Origin: an uncultured Bacillota bacterium | Lineage (GTDB): Bacteria > Bacillota > Clostridia > Oscillospirales > Oscillospiraceae | DNA length: 55,659 nt | Direction: 5' to 3' | Assembly (NCBI GenBank): GCA_947426945.1 | Contig: CANEFX010000018.1 | Span: 1 to 55,659, forward strand | In this document: positions 40,958 to 48,974 of the stretch, piece by piece | Layout: every line of letters starts with the position of its first letter | Position numbering within the stretch: position 1 is the first letter of the stretch | The notes under the pieces: model-generated | Told to the model about the DNA's origin: nothing | What the model saw: only the letters and a program-made list of their open reading frames with translations | Database searches by the model: none | Made by a program: the position numbers and the translations under genes

Positions 40958-43252
40958 ATGAACACGAAACAATTTCACCGCCGGACATGGGCCATTGTGC
41001 TGCTGCTGGCGCTGATGGTCACCGGCATGGGGGCCACACTCTACGACCTGCAGATCAACAACGGCGACAGCTACCTCAAGCAGACCCAGAAGAAGATTGC
41101 CGAGAGCCAGTCGGTGCCCGCGGCCCGGGGGCAGATTCTGGACCGAAACGGCCAGGTGCTGGTGTCCAACCGGGTGATTTATCAGGTCACGCTGGACATG
41201 GGCCAGATGAAAGAGGAGGACCGCTGCGGCGTTCTCCTCGCCCTCATAGAGGCCGCCAGGACCGAGGGGGTGGAGTGGACGGATAACCTGCCCATCACCC
41301 AAACCGCCCCCTTCCGCTTTACCGCCGACGATCCCTATTTTACCGTCTCCCGGGACGAGGACGGCAATGAGGTAAAGACCCTCACCCGGCTGGGCAGACT
41401 GTCGGTGAAAATGGGCTGGGTAGACGACCCCACCAGGGAGCCGGAGCCGGACGCGCCAAGCGCCCCCGCCAAAGAGCCCGGTCTGCTGGATAAGCTCAAG
41501 GCCCTGATAAAAGGGGAAAAGGCCGAGACGGCGCCTAAAAAGTCCAAGGAGCCTAAGCCTCTGCTGGAGGCGGAGGCCCTGCTGGGAAAGATGTGCGAGA
41601 GCTTCGGAATCGCGGGGGAGGGGAAGATGGACCGGAAGAAGGCGGAGAAGAACGGCGAGACCGTCCCGGTCCTGAACATCGGCGATATGTCCAAAACTGA
41701 CGCCCGGGCGATGGCCGGGGTGCTCTATGAGCTGAACCTGCGCAGTCAGGATATCTATACCGCCGCGGAGTACGTCTTTGCTTCCGACGTGGATATCGAC
41801 TTTATTTCCCGGGTGAAGGAACAGGACCTGCCTGGAGTGGTCATTGAGGCGGCTACCCTCCGCCAGTACCACACCAAATACGCCGCTCACCTGCTGGGCC
41901 GCACTGGGCTGATGGATAAGGAGGAGTGGGAATACTACAAGACGGTGGACGCCGACGGGGACGGGAAACCGGATTATCAGATGAACAACGTGGTGGGCAA
42001 GCAGGGGGCCGAGCTGGCCTTTGAGAGCTATCTGCGGGGCCGGCCGGGCACCCGCACAGTGGAGCGGAATACCAAGGGCAAGATTGTATCCCAGACCTGG
42101 CAGTCTGAGCCGGAACCGGGGGGGAACGTAATGCTTACCCTGGATATCGGCCTGCAGGCCTATGTGGAAAATCTGCTGGCCGACTTCCTGCCCAAACTGG
42201 CCAGTGAGGAGACGGAGGGCGCCGCCTGCGTGGTGCTGGACGTGAAGGGCGCCGACGTGCTGGCCGCCGCCTCTTACCCCACCTTCGACCTGGCCAACTA
42301 CGCCGATGAGCTGGCCAAAAAGGGGGACGACCCCCTCCATCCCTTCCTGAACCGGGCGTTTCAGGGGCTCTATCCCCCCGGCTCCACCTTTAAGATGATC
42401 ACCGCCATCGCCGGCCTGGAGGAGAGGATCATCACACCCAAAAGCATAATCCGGGATGAGGGCCGGTATACCTACTGGACCACCGTGAATCCGCCCCAGT
42501 GCTGGATTTTTCGGCAGTATCGGACCACCCACGGCCTGGTGGATGTGACCAAGGCCATCGAGGTCTCCTGCAACTACTTCATGTTTGACGTAGGCCGTCA
42601 GCTGGGCATCGACAGGCTGGACGAGTACGCCGCCCATTTCGGGCTGGGGGAGAAAACGGGTATTGAGCTGGCGGAGAGCGCCGGTGTGATGGCCAGTCCG
42701 GCCTACACAGAGTCCCTGGGCGGCACCTGGTATGAGGGCAGCATTACCTCGGTTTCCATCGGCCAGGAGAGCACCCAGACCACCCCCCTCCAGTTGGCCA
42801 ACTATATCGCCACCCTGGTCAACGGCGGCACTCGAAACGCCGTCCACCTGCTGAAGGAGGTCAAGTCCAGCGACTTCTCTCAGGTGCTCTACAGCTACGA
42901 GCCCCGGGTGCTGGACACTATTGAAATCAAGGATGAGAACCTGAAGGCGGTCAAGGCCGGTATGCTGGCCCTGACTACCAACAACAGTTCGGTAAAACAG
43001 TACTTCCAGAGCCTGCCCTTCCGGGCCGGGGCCAAGACGGGCTCCGCCCAGGTCAGCGGGCAGACCGAGTCCAACGCTGTTTTTGTCTGCTTCGCCCCCT
43101 ATGACGACCCGGAGATCGTGGTAGCCATCGCGGTGGAGCACGGCGGCAGCGGCAGCGAGCTGGCCGGCATGGCCGCGGATGTGCTGCGCTACTACTTCTC
43201 CGCCCGGGAGACCCGGGAGGAGATTCCGATGGAAAACACCCTGATCCGATAG
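40958..43252 (+). CDS. mrdA: Class B penicillin-binding protein, PBP2/MrdA type
   Basis: A 764-residue transpeptidase of the elongasome. A membrane anchor (TWAIVLLLALMVTGMGATLY) is followed by the dimerization region with RGQILDRNGQVL and, after a long insert (about 150-240, rich in Lys/Glu), the transpeptidase domain: SxxK in PPGSTFKMI (Ser near 473), SxN in VSCNYF (near 540), KTG in GAKTGSAQ (near 691). The start ATG 40958 has AAAGGAG 5 bases upstream, from the family A repeat. The frame stays open upstream through that repeat to 40853 but no ribosome site fits there. Confidence 0.93.
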   Translation: MNTKQFHRRTWAIVLLLALMVTGMGATLYDLQINNGDSYLKQTQKKIAESQSVPAARGQILDRNGQVLVSNRVIYQVTLDMGQMKEEDRCGVLLALIEAARTEGVEWTDNLPITQTAPFRFTADDPYFTVSRDEDGNEVKTLTRLGRLSVKMGWVDDPTREPEPDAPSAPAKEPGLLDKLKALIKGEKAETAPKKSKEPKPLLEAEALLGKMCESFGIAGEGKMDRKKAEKNGETVPVLNIGDMSKTDARAMAGVLYELNLRSQDIYTAAEYVFASDVDIDFISRVKEQDLPGVVIEAATLRQYHTKYAAHLLGRTGLMDKEEWEYYKTVDADGDGKPDYQMNNVVGKQGAELAFESYLRGRPGTRTVERNTKGKIVSQTWQSEPEPGGNVMLTLDIGLQAYVENLLADFLPKLASEETEGAACVVLDVKGADVLAAASYPTFDLANYADELAKKGDDPLHPFLNRAFQGLYPPGSTFKMITAIAGLEERIITPKSIIRDEGRYTYWTTVNPPQCWIFRQYRTTHGLVDVTKAIEVSCNYFMFDVGRQLGIDRLDEYAAHFGLGEKTGIELAESAGVMASPAYTESLGGTWYEGSITSVSIGQESTQTTPLQLANYIATLVNGGTRNAVHLLKEVKSSDFSQVLYSYEPRVLDTIEIKDENLKAVKAGMLALTTNNSSVKQYFQSLPFRAGAKTGSAQVSGQTESNAVFVCFAPYDDPEIVVAIAVEHGGSGSELAGMAADVLRYYFSARETREEIPMENTLIR

Positions 43253-43258
43253 CCATCC

Positions 43259-43331
43259 TGTAGGGGCCGCCGCCCTCGGCGGTCCGGTGCGGATGAAAAA
43301 CAGGGGGGCGACGAAGGCGCCGCCCCCTGCA
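43259..43331. repeat. Family B hairpin between mrdA and mrp
   Basis: TGTAGGGGCCGCCGCCCTCG / CGAAGGCGCCGCCCCCTGCA ends flank a short loop, giving an imperfect long hairpin like 40206-40282. Confidence 0.8.
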
Positions 43332-43356
43332 AGAAAAACAAGGAGATGTATCAATT

Positions 43357-44169
43357 ATGGCAGAAAACTGCACCCACGACTGTTCCAGCTGCTCCGCCGA
43401 CTGTTCCTCCCGGGACCTGCGGGTCCCGGCCAACGCCTTGTCCAGCATTAAGCGGGTCATCGCGGTGGTGAGCGGAAAGGGCGGCGTGGGCAAGAGCACC
43501 GTCACCGCCTCCCTGGCGGCGGCCATGGCGAAGAAGGGCCGTAAGACAGCCGTTCTGGACGCCGATATCACCGGCCCCTCCATCCCCACTGCCTTTGGCA
43601 TCCACCAGCGGGCCACCGGCTCCGATCAGGGCATCGACCCGGCCGTCACTCAAAGCGGCGTCAAGCTCATGTCTCTGAACCTCCTTTCCGCCAATGAAAC
43701 CGACCCGGTTATCTGGCGGGGACCCGTCATTGCCGGGGTGGTCACCCAGTTCTGGCAGGAGGTCATTTGGGGCGATATCGACTATATGTTTGTGGATATG
43801 CCCCCAGGCACCGGCGACGTACCCCTCACCGTGTTCCAGTCCCTCCCCGTGGACGGGGTGATTGTGGTCACCTCCCCCCAGGACCTGGTGTCCATGATCG
43901 TGGCCAAGGCGGTGAATATGGCCAAGATGATGGATATCCCCGTGCTGGGCCTGGTGGAGAACTACAGCTGGTTCCAGTGCCCCGACTGCGGTGGAAAGCA
44001 CGCCGTCTTTGGGGAGAGCCAGATCGAGAAGGTGGCCGCGGAGCTGGAGGTTCCCGTCCTGGCGCGCCTGCCTATCGACCCAGCCCTGGCCGCCGCGTTC
44101 GACGCGGGGAAGATCGAGGACTTCCCCACCAATTATATGGCCGAGCTGGCTGAAAGGCTGGACAGCTGA
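43357..44169 (+). CDS. mrp: Mrp/NBP35-family Fe-S cluster carrier ATPase
   Basis: A 270-residue P-loop ATPase. The deviant Walker A is SGKGGVGKSTVTASL, switch DADITGPSIP, and VDMPPGTGDVPLT; the cluster-binding CxxC is CPDCGG near residue 208. A short N-terminal Cys-rich tail (CTHDCSSCSADCSS) is typical of clostridial Mrp/Nbp35-like proteins. It is thought to carry [4Fe-4S] clusters to apo-proteins. It is the last gene of the mre group. Its 3' end is duplicated at 45231-45344. Confidence 0.92.
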   Translation: MAENCTHDCSSCSADCSSRDLRVPANALSSIKRVIAVVSGKGGVGKSTVTASLAAAMAKKGRKTAVLDADITGPSIPTAFGIHQRATGSDQGIDPAVTQSGVKLMSLNLLSANETDPVIWRGPVIAGVVTQFWQEVIWGDIDYMFVDMPPGTGDVPLTVFQSLPVDGVIVVTSPQDLVSMIVAKAVNMAKMMDIPVLGLVENYSWFQCPDCGGKHAVFGESQIEKVAAELEVPVLARLPIDPALAAAFDAGKIEDFPTNYMAELAERLDS

Positions 44170-44185
44170 GCGTTAAAAATTTTTT

Positions 44186-44227
44186 GCCCGGAATGGTCTG
44201 AATTTGGCTGTTCCGGGCGATTTTTAT
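44186..44227 (+). terminator. Rho-independent terminator of mrp
   Basis: GCCCGGAA (44186-44193) pairs with TTCCGGGC (44211-44218), then GATTTTTATC. Confidence 0.8.
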
Positions 44228-44308
44228 CATATTTTTAGCGACTAAACCAATAGTTGATTGCCAACACCGGGGATTTTGGGGTAAGATAGGGGCAAAGGAG
44301 GGAGTAGT

Positions 44309-45217
44309 ATGGACGCGATTAAAACCGGCAGTCTGATTGCCCAGGTACGCAGAGAGAAGGAGCTGACCCAGAAGGACCTTGCGGAGCGGCTCCACGTGTC
44401 GGTCCAGGCTGTCAGCAAATGGGAGCGGGGGCTGAGCTGCCCCGATATCGGCTTACTGGAGCCGCTGGCGGAGGCGCTGGATCTTACCGTCACCGAGCTG
44501 CTTTCGGGCCAGCTGGGGGAGGAGCCGGGAGAGGAAGCTGTCCGGGACTCTCTGCACTTCGGGGAAAACCAGCTGCGGCCCAAGATCAGGCGGTGGAAGA
44601 GGTTGTTTCTCTGTGCCGCCGCCCTGCTGCTTGCCTTGGCTTTGGGCCTTGGATACCGGTGGGTCCGGGATAATACCCAGCTGATCCCCCAGCGGGAGAC
44701 GGTGCTCACCCCCATTGAGCTGGAGGAGGAGCAAAACGCCCTGGTCGATCTGCTCAGCAGCCAGGACGGGTGGGATTTTCTGCGCATGTACCGCGTTGTC
44801 CTGGCGGACGACATGGACCGGGTGGTATTTAAAGCGGAGGTGTGGTCCCGTGATGAGAAGATGAATCGGGAGCTGGTGCGCAGCTGGGACATGGGAGCCC
44901 TGTACGCCCGGAGGCATGGGCAGCCCGATCCCCGTCGCCAGTTGCTGACCTTCCGGCTGACTTTCCTGGAGGACGGCGAAGCGCAATTCAAGCTCAGGCT
45001 GGGGGGAAACGGCACGCAAGGATGCAGATCGCTGCTGAGTGAGCTGCCCCGCCCGGTTAAGGGTATGGGCTGGGGGGAATCCGTTGGCGAGCCTGTCACC
45101 GTGGACCGGGAGGAAGGCGCCGTTTTGCTGAAGCTGGACCTGGCCCTGGAACCGGAGGAGGGGCAGAGGGAAGCGGCGTACAGCTACGAATTTGTTTTTA
45201 AGATGTATTGGGAGTGA
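44309..45217 (+). CDS. Xre regulator with membrane segment
   Basis: A 302-residue protein: an Xre helix-turn-helix at about 8-62 (LIAQVRREKELTQKDLAERL to LSCPDIGLLEPLAEAL), a linker, one membrane segment at about 92-112 (RLFLCAAALLLALALGLGY), and an extracytoplasmic beta-rich domain of about 190 residues with no known family. Membrane-bound Xre regulators of this plan occur widely in gut Clostridia; the external domain may sense a signal, but none can be named. A weak TTGCCA/TAAGAT promoter lies upstream; GGAGGG precedes the ATG. It lies between mrp and the duplicated mrp tail. Confidence 0.8.
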   Translation: MDAIKTGSLIAQVRREKELTQKDLAERLHVSVQAVSKWERGLSCPDIGLLEPLAEALDLTVTELLSGQLGEEPGEEAVRDSLHFGENQLRPKIRRWKRLFLCAAALLLALALGLGYRWVRDNTQLIPQRETVLTPIELEEEQNALVDLLSSQDGWDFLRMYRVVLADDMDRVVFKAEVWSRDEKMNRELVRSWDMGALYARRHGQPDPRRQLLTFRLTFLEDGEAQFKLRLGGNGTQGCRSLLSELPRPVKGMGWGESVGEPVTVDREEGAVLLKLDLALEPEEGQREAAYSYEFVFKMYWE

Positions 45218-45230
45218 GCTTGGATCTCCG

Positions 45231-45344
45231 GCGGACGCCGCCTTTGACGCCAGGAAGATCGAGAACTTTCCCGCCGACTATATGGCCGAACTGGCCGAAA
45301 AGCTGGACGGCGGAACAAAAACCGCCCCGCCCGAAATGGCCTGA
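45231..45344 (+). pseudogene. Duplicated 3' end of mrp
   Basis: The frame reads ADAAFDARKIENFPADYMAE and on to LAEKLDGG, matching the Mrp C-terminus AAAFDAGKIEDFPTNYMAEL with several substitutions and a 12-residue-longer end. The following DNA also recalls the mrp terminator (GATTTTGGCTGTTCCGGGCG against GAATTTGGCTGTTCCGGGCG). There is no start or upstream domain, so it is a remnant, not a gene. Confidence 0.8.
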
Positions 45345-45373
45345 TTTTGGCTGTTCCGGGCGGGGCGTATTTC
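45324..45373 (+). terminator. Terminator after the Xre regulator
   Basis: GCCCCGCCCG (45324-45333) pairs with CGGGCGGGGC (45357-45366), then GTATTTC. The apical part (CTGATTTTGGCTGTTCC) is shared with the mrp terminator. Confidence 0.65.
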
Positions 45374-45499
45374 AGCGGTTCCATCAGGAGGGGGCAGTTC
45401 AGCAAATGGTTAATTAATGTGGCCTTTAAAATTTTGCACAGATTTTGCTGTTGTACTGTTTATACGGGCTGCAACTGGACCTGCGCTGGTGTCAGAGAC

Positions 45500-45883
45500 T
45501 TATAATCCGCCATGTCCACTACAGGGCATCCGCTTTACAGCAAACGGTTCGACAACATCTAAGCCTTCTGGAATAAAAGCCTCCGTATTTTCTACAGCGG
45601 AATACTCCGGTGAACAATGGACAACCTCAACGTCTCCGTTTACTAAGTCAAAGAGGATAAGGTCATCTGACCCCGCATTTAAAATCTCATCGGCAAGTTC
45701 CTCACCAAAAGTTTCTTTCAGTGCATTTTTGGGATCGACAAATGGTTCTTTAGAGTCACTATAGATTATAGCGTCTGCCAATTTAGAAGAACTTACCGTT
45801 TCACTTGTGTACGCATTTACCCCAAAAAGCACACCTGAAAGCATTAAAGTTCCGCAACAGGTTATGCAAAGAAAATATTTCAT
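45500..45883 (-). CDS. Small secreted protein of unknown function
   Basis: A 127-residue protein with a Sec signal MKYFLCITCCGTLMLSGVLF, cleaved near GVNAYT, and a small acidic mature part (AIIYSDSKEPFVDPKNAL, then ADEILNAGSDDLILFDLVNG and VVHCSPEYSAVENTEAF). I do not recognise it. GC content is far below the flanking DNA and codon use differs (many A/T third positions), which fits recent acquisition. ATG 45883 has GGAGGAG upstream; its own promoter is at 45944-45972. No partner gene is beside it. Confidence 0.75.
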   Translation of the reverse strand: MKYFLCITCCGTLMLSGVLFGVNAYTSETVSSSKLADAIIYSDSKEPFVDPKNALKETFGEELADEILNAGSDDLILFDLVNGDVEVVHCSPEYSAVENTEAFIPEGLDVVEPFAVKRMPCSGHGGL

Positions 45884-45943
45884 ACAAGGTTCTCCTCCCG
45901 TTAATTAAAACACAAAAACAATACTGCATCTTTGCATATCTAA

Positions 45944-45972
45944 TATATACCACAGACGAGTGCGTTTGTCGA
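45944..45972 (-). promoter_or_regulatory. Promoter of the small secreted-protein gene
   Basis: Minus strand: TCGACA (45967-45972), 17 bases, TATATA (45944-45949). The surrounding 45884-46020 is AT-rich and otherwise empty. Confidence 0.55.
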
Positions 45973-46090
45973 ATGAAATTATATGATGATATAAGGCTCA
46001 ATTCGATTTTATATAATATATAAGTCCTCTGTTCTGATATCTCAATTCTCCGGACCGGGGAATTTTTTTGCCTCCGGCGAGGGAAACCCC

Positions 46091-46119
46091 TTGAAAATCC
46101 CTTGGATATGCGCTACAAT
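46091..46119 (+). promoter_or_regulatory. Sigma-A promoter of feoAB
   Basis: TTGAAA (46091-46096), 17 bases, TACAAT (46114-46119). Confidence 0.75.
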
Positions 46120-46130
46120 GTCCACGAAAC

Positions 46131-46150
46131 AAGTAAGCCAAGGCTAACTT
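46131..46150 (+). promoter_or_regulatory. Candidate DtxR/IdeR-type iron operator of feoAB
   Basis: AAGTAAGCC-AA-GGCTAACTT, a 9-bp inverted repeat with one mismatch, about 12 bases downstream of the -10. The arms resemble the DtxR/IdeR box core GTTAGCC/GGCTAAC. Binding there would block transcription when iron is sufficient. Confidence 0.6.
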
Positions 46151-46172
46151 TCTGAGGAGAAGGGATTACCGT

Positions 46173-48572
46173 ATGGAGGAGCGCAAGAAGACCCTGGAGG
46201 ACCTGGCCCCCGGTCAGAGCGGGACCATTCTGTCTGTAGGGAATCAGTCGGGCACGGTGAAGCGCCGTCTGGTGGACATGGGACTCACCCCGGGCACCGA
46301 GGTTCGGGTGACCAAGATCGCCCCTCTGGGGGACCCCATTGAGGTGTCCCTCCGGGGGTACTCCCTGTCCCTGCGCAAGGCGGACGCCGCCCAGATCGTC
46401 ATGGGCCAGCCCCGGCCCCGGAGCACCGGCGCGGCCCGGGCGGCCATGACCCGCCGGGACCCGGAGACCGCCCGCCGCCAGCTGAAGGCCCACGAGCACG
46501 AGCTGGAGGCCCACGGCGGCCGGTACGACCCCTCCGAGCACGACAAACGCACTATGCGCATCGCCCTGGCCGGCAACCCCAACTGCGGCAAGACGACGCT
46601 GTTCAACGCCCTCACCGGCTCCAACCAGTACGTGGGCAACTGGCCCGGCGTTACAGTGGAGAAGAAGGAGGGGGAGACCCATATCGGCGACCGGGCGATT
46701 ACCGTAGTGGACCTGCCCGGCATCTACTCTCTGTCCCCTTACTCCATGGAGGAGATTGTGGCCCGGGACTTCATTATCGGCGAGGGTCCCGACTGCGTGA
46801 TTGACATTGTGGACGCCACCAATCTGGAGCGCAACCTGTACCTCACCGTTCAGCTGCTGGAGCTGGAGCGGCCCACGGTGCTGGCCCTCAACTTCATGGA
46901 CGAGGTGGAAAAGCGGGGGGACAAGATCGACGTCCGCCGGCTGTCCAGGGAGCTGGGGGTGCCGGTAATCCCCATCACCGCCCGCACCGGCGAGGGCATC
47001 GACCTGCTGATGCACACCGCCCACCGGCAGATGCACCTGGGGGTGACCGTGGAACCTGACGACCTGTATGACGACTACACCCACGATATCCACCACCGCA
47101 TGGGAGAGGTTCTTCACGACTACGCCTACGCCGCCGGCCTCCCCGCCCACTGGGCCTCCATCAAGCTGCTGGAGGGGGACGCCATTGTGGAGCAGGCGCT
47201 GAATCTTCCCCCGGAGGTAAAGACCAGGCTGGACGCCCTGGTGGCGGAGTATGAGAACTCCAGCGACCTGGGCGACCGGGAGACCCTGATCGCCGACAGC
47301 CGGTATCAGTACATCCAGCGGGTGGTATCCGCGTCGGTGGAGCGGGGGGGCGTGCCCGGAGAGCTGACCTTCAGCGAGAAGGTGGACAAGGTAGTCACCC
47401 ACAGGGTATTTGCCATCCCGCTGTTTCTGTGCACCATGCTCATTATGTTCGTGGTCACCTTCGGCCCCTTCGGCTCCTGGCTGTCCGACGGGGTGGGCGC
47501 GGGGATGGACGCTCTGTCCCGATGGCTGGCCCCCGCCCTGGCCGGGCTGGGGGTGTCCCCTGTACTTATCTCCCTGGTGTGCGACGGAATCATCGCCGGG
47601 GTGGGAGGCGTGCTCACCTTCCTGCCCCAGATCGCTTTGCTGTTCCTCTTTCTGTCCTTTCTGGAGGACTCGGGCTATATGTCCCGGGCCGCCTTCATCA
47701 TGGACCGGGCCCTGCGCCGGTTCGGACTGTCCGGCAAGGCCTTTATCCCCATGCTTATGGGCTTCGGCTGTTCGGTGCCCGCCATCATGGGCGCCCGGAC
47801 CATGGAGAACGAGAAGGACCGGAGAATGACTATTCTGCTGGTGCCCTTCATGTCCTGCTCCGCCAAGCTGCCCGTCTACGGCCTCATTTCCGCCGCCTTT
47901 TTCGGCCCCTGGGCCGGGCTGGTGGTGTTCGGGCTGTACATCATCGGCATGATCGTGGGCATCGCCTCCGGGCTGTTCTTCAAAAAGACTCTCTTTACCG
48001 GGGAGCCCGCCCCCTTTGTCCTGGAGCTGCCCCCTTACCGCCTGCCCTCCCTGGGCAATATGCTCACCCACGTGTGGCAGAAGGTGAAGGGCTTCCTGGT
48101 CAAGGCCGGGACGCTGATTCTGCTCATGTCCATGGTCCTGTGGCTGCTTCAGTCCTTCGATTTCTCCCTCCACATGGTGGAGGACGCCTCCCAAAGCATG
48201 CTGGGGGCCCTGGGCAATGTGCTGGCCCCCGTTTTTGCCCCCTGCGGCTTCGGACACTGGCAGGCCGCCGTGGCTCTGCTCACCGGCCTCATCGCCAAGG
48301 AGATGGTGGTCTCCTCCCTGTCCATGTTCTATGGCTTCTCCCTCACCGCCGGCGGCGGCGGGGTGGCCGCCGCCATGACCGGCTTTACCCCTCTGTCCGC
48401 CTTTTCCATGCTGGTGTTCATTCTGCTGTACGTCCCCTGCGTGGCGGCCGTGTCCACCCTCTTTAAGGAGATGCAGAGCCGAAAGTGGGCCTGGTTCTCC
48501 ATCGCCTGGCAGGTGGGCTGCGCCTACCTTATGTCTCTGCTGGTGTACCAGATCGGAGGGCTGTTCCTGTGA
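46173..48572 (+). CDS. feoB: Ferrous iron transporter, FeoA-FeoB fusion
   Basis: A 799-residue fusion. Residues about 5-85 form an SH3-like FeoA domain (LAPGQSGTILSVGNQSGTVK to SLSLRKADAAQIVMG), a charged linker follows (about 95-130), and then FeoB: G1 GNPNCGKTTLFNALTG near 134, G2/G3 GVTVEKKEG and DLPGIYSLSPYS, G4 NFMDE, the GDI region, and about 8 membrane segments with the Gate/core motifs (GFGCSVPAIMGARTMEN, FMSCSAKLPVYGLI). Only one FeoA is present. It imports Fe2+. The start has AGGAGAAG upstream. The SdpI-like gene overlaps its stop (TGATG). Confidence 0.95.
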   Translation: MEERKKTLEDLAPGQSGTILSVGNQSGTVKRRLVDMGLTPGTEVRVTKIAPLGDPIEVSLRGYSLSLRKADAAQIVMGQPRPRSTGAARAAMTRRDPETARRQLKAHEHELEAHGGRYDPSEHDKRTMRIALAGNPNCGKTTLFNALTGSNQYVGNWPGVTVEKKEGETHIGDRAITVVDLPGIYSLSPYSMEEIVARDFIIGEGPDCVIDIVDATNLERNLYLTVQLLELERPTVLALNFMDEVEKRGDKIDVRRLSRELGVPVIPITARTGEGIDLLMHTAHRQMHLGVTVEPDDLYDDYTHDIHHRMGEVLHDYAYAAGLPAHWASIKLLEGDAIVEQALNLPPEVKTRLDALVAEYENSSDLGDRETLIADSRYQYIQRVVSASVERGGVPGELTFSEKVDKVVTHRVFAIPLFLCTMLIMFVVTFGPFGSWLSDGVGAGMDALSRWLAPALAGLGVSPVLISLVCDGIIAGVGGVLTFLPQIALLFLFLSFLEDSGYMSRAAFIMDRALRRFGLSGKAFIPMLMGFGCSVPAIMGARTMENEKDRRMTILLVPFMSCSAKLPVYGLISAAFFGPWAGLVVFGLYIIGMIVGIASGLFFKKTLFTGEPAPFVLELPPYRLPSLGNMLTHVWQKVKGFLVKAGTLILLMSMVLWLLQSFDFSLHMVEDASQSMLGALGNVLAPVFAPCGFGHWQAAVALLTGLIAKEMVVSSLSMFYGFSLTAGGGGVAAAMTGFTPLSAFSMLVFILLYVPCVAAVSTLFKEMQSRKWAWFSIAWQVGCAYLMSLLVYQIGGLFL

Positions 48573-48970
48573 TGGTGAACCTCCTGTTTTGGCTCTTTGT
48601 GCTGGCATTTGACCTGCTGGTCCCCGGCGTGATGATTGGCTTCGGCAAAGAGTTCATGAAAAATCCCCCCAGGGAAATCAACCCAGGTTATGGCTACCGC
48701 ACGCCCAGGTCCTCAAAAAATCAGGAGACCTGGGACTTTGCCCAGAAATATATGGGCGAGGTCTGGCACAGGGCAGGCCGCGTCCTGCTGATCCCCTCCG
48801 TCCTTCCGCTGCTCTTCGTGCTGGGCCGGGACGTGGGCGCTGTAGGCATGGTGGGTATGATCGCCTGCGGGGTGCAGCTGGCGGTGATGCTGGCCTCCAT
48901 CGCGGTGGTGGAGCGGGCCCTGAAGAAGAATTTTGACAAAAACGGGAAAAGAAAGACAGAAACGGATTGA
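48572..48970 (+). CDS. SdpI/YhfL-family membrane protein
   Basis: A 132-residue membrane protein with three hydrophobic segments. The sequence INPGYGYRTPRSSKNQETWD then FAQKYMGEVWHRAG is the SdpI/YhfL domain, known from the immunity protein SdpI of Bacillus (resistance to the SDP toxin). No sdpC-like toxin is nearby, so a general membrane function is as likely. It overlaps the feoB stop by one base and is followed after 4 bases by the HAD gene, so it is in the iron operon. Confidence 0.8.
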   Translation: MVNLLFWLFVLAFDLLVPGVMIGFGKEFMKNPPREINPGYGYRTPRSSKNQETWDFAQKYMGEVWHRAGRVLLIPSVLPLLFVLGRDVGAVGMVGMIACGVQLAVMLASIAVVERALKKNFDKNGKRKTETD

Positions 48971-48974
48971 TGTT

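Noticed and set aside
48572..48970. An SDP-type toxin-immunity locus
   Set aside because: Only the SdpI-like protein is present; no sdpABC-like genes are in the window.
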